A DNA stretch of 64,000 nucleotides from Owenia fusiformis. Lineage: Eukaryota; Annelida; Polychaeta; Sabellida; Oweniidae. Under the pieces are notes generated by a model. That model saw only the letters and a list, made by a program, of their open reading frames with translations, did no database searches and was not told the origin of the DNA. Each line of letters begins with the position of its first letter. The stretch's first letter is position 1. Positions 62,901-64,000 of the stretch are shown in pieces. The stretch covers positions 43,927,366 through 43,991,365 of the forward strand of contig CAIIXF020000001.1 in assembly GCA_903813345.2 (NCBI GenBank), given 5' to 3'. Made by a program: the position numbers and the translations under genes.

Positions 62901-64000
62901 TAACCAAAGAAAGATAATTAACAAGGCAAGGTGATATGAAGAAATACATCTTATCATTAAATATGACCTTCCCAACTACCTCATCATAGCTGACAATATA
63001 ATTTAACTTCATATCAAATTTTGATGGGTACCTTCCTATCTATTTCCCTTGGGAAGATGTGGTTGGGGATGGGGTAGAGGTATATAAGGTCCTGATACAT
63101 TATTCATATAAATGTGTTTCTCATTCATATTAAAGAGGGGGTGGGAGGGGACTTAACATATGTAAATGTGATAACAAATATGCTTTTACATACCAGCTGA
63201 CTGAGCATAAACCTATGGCCACTGTTCATGTCAGGTTTTGTGCTTTATCATGACACTTTTATGATTCTTTTCAAAACACTTCAATTGTTTTTTGATAAAT
63301 GAGGTTTTAGTTTGATAGTGCATTCAATTTAGAAAGTTCTCAAACATTAAAAGACTGTGTGTGTCAATGGACCTTAAGATGTGATTAATATTCCAGGGTA
63401 TCAAAGTCACTGTGGCTGTCACAAAACTTCAAAGTCTTCGCCTTACCATACATTAAAGCTTTAAAAAATCTTGAAATAGCTTTGCAAAACTCTTATCAAT
63501 ATAACATTTGAAATTATATACAGAGAGTGTAGTTATTGAAACATAAGGGCTTTGTGAAGCCAATGTAAAACATGGCAAAACAGATCAACTTAGGTTTAAT
63601 CTATTGGAAGGACAAAATGTGCTGAGATAAATACAGACTGGAGAAAACTAGAAGGATAAATATAACATAATTAACTGATATCTATTGGCAAATAATATTA
63701 GCAGTCATCAAGGCAAATAAAATAAAAATGGATCATGAATTTTACAATGCGACAAATCATTTATAGCTCAATAAAAAGGCTAAGTCATTAGAATTAATAA
63801 ATTCAACAATCATATACATACATAACTGAATCATCATAATTCCAAAATGATTGGATATATGGCACAAGTGCATGCTGAAACAAACAGGTGAGATACTTTC
63901 AAACATACGCCAGTTGCAAAATTAGCTTTTAAGGTACATACTTATGTGCAGAAATTGATGGCTTCCTAATTGGAGTCTTAAGTTATTTCATGTTTATATA
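56907..64000 (-). other. Long SSDP intron (to right edge)
   Basis: I looked for further SSDP exons on the minus strand and found none. No other gene is supported; the ORFs here (60066, 60790, 61196, 61549, 62294) lack family features or splice contexts. A fragment of dispersed repeat B lies at 62590-62632. The rest is AT-rich unique-looking DNA. Confidence 0.55.

Noticed and set aside
1-64000. tRNA, rRNA or other structured RNA genes
   Set aside because: I saw no convincing tRNA cloverleaf, snRNA or rRNA sequence by eye; a tRNAscan-SE/Infernal run would be decisive.

Overview
This is a eukaryotic (animal) genomic window. Its genes have introns with GT/AG junctions, the noncoding DNA is AT-rich, and DNA-transposon remnants are dense. 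The gene set is metazoan: TECR, a UDP-glucuronosyltransferase, a class A GPCR, the ciliary protein CFAP57, ALKBH7, thioredoxin and an SSDP/SSBP transcription cofactor. Small to medium introns, intronless UGT and GPCR genes and dispersed 'cgtccgtccgtc'-type repeats suggest a marine invertebrate (for example a mollusc or hemichordate). I cannot fix the species from the sequence.

Layout. 372-17739 (+): the last eight exons of TECR; its first exon or exons lie left of the window. Two single-exon genes sit in consecutive TECR introns: a UGT on the minus strand (9561-11117) and a GPCR on the plus strand (13512-14729). 18723-26150 (-): complete CFAP57, with 12 coding exons, a 1216-residue product and a probable 5' noncoding exon. 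It is head-to-head with ALKBH7 (+, 26420-32367, four exons, 249 aa) across a short shared promoter. After a repeat-rich gap come an unrecognised 163-residue ORF (39910-40401, +) and a four-exon thioredoxin (43851-47477, +, 107 aa). 52624-56906 (-) holds the last eight exons of an SSDP/SSBP2-4 family gene. Its 5' part lies beyond the right edge, so 56907-64000 is probably one long intron.

The genes are unrelated housekeeping and cellular genes; I see no pathway or operon linking them. The most unusual content is mobile DNA: (i) a 2974-bp giant foldback element (26797-29770) in ALKBH7 intron 1, with a perfect 8-bp target duplication and arrays of 137-bp units that repeat its own terminal motif in inverted pairs; (ii) a second 162-bp element inserted directly beside it, with an overlapping target site; (iii) three copies of a repeat family whose interior is packed with ATGGCGGC/GCCGCCAT (YY1-like) motifs, one of them split by a 5'-truncated LINE with a perfect 15-bp target duplication; (iv) a 2164-bp inverted-repeat element with a 6-bp target duplication ending 50 bp before a TECR exon; (v) several short inverted-repeat elements with TACAG...CTGTA ends.
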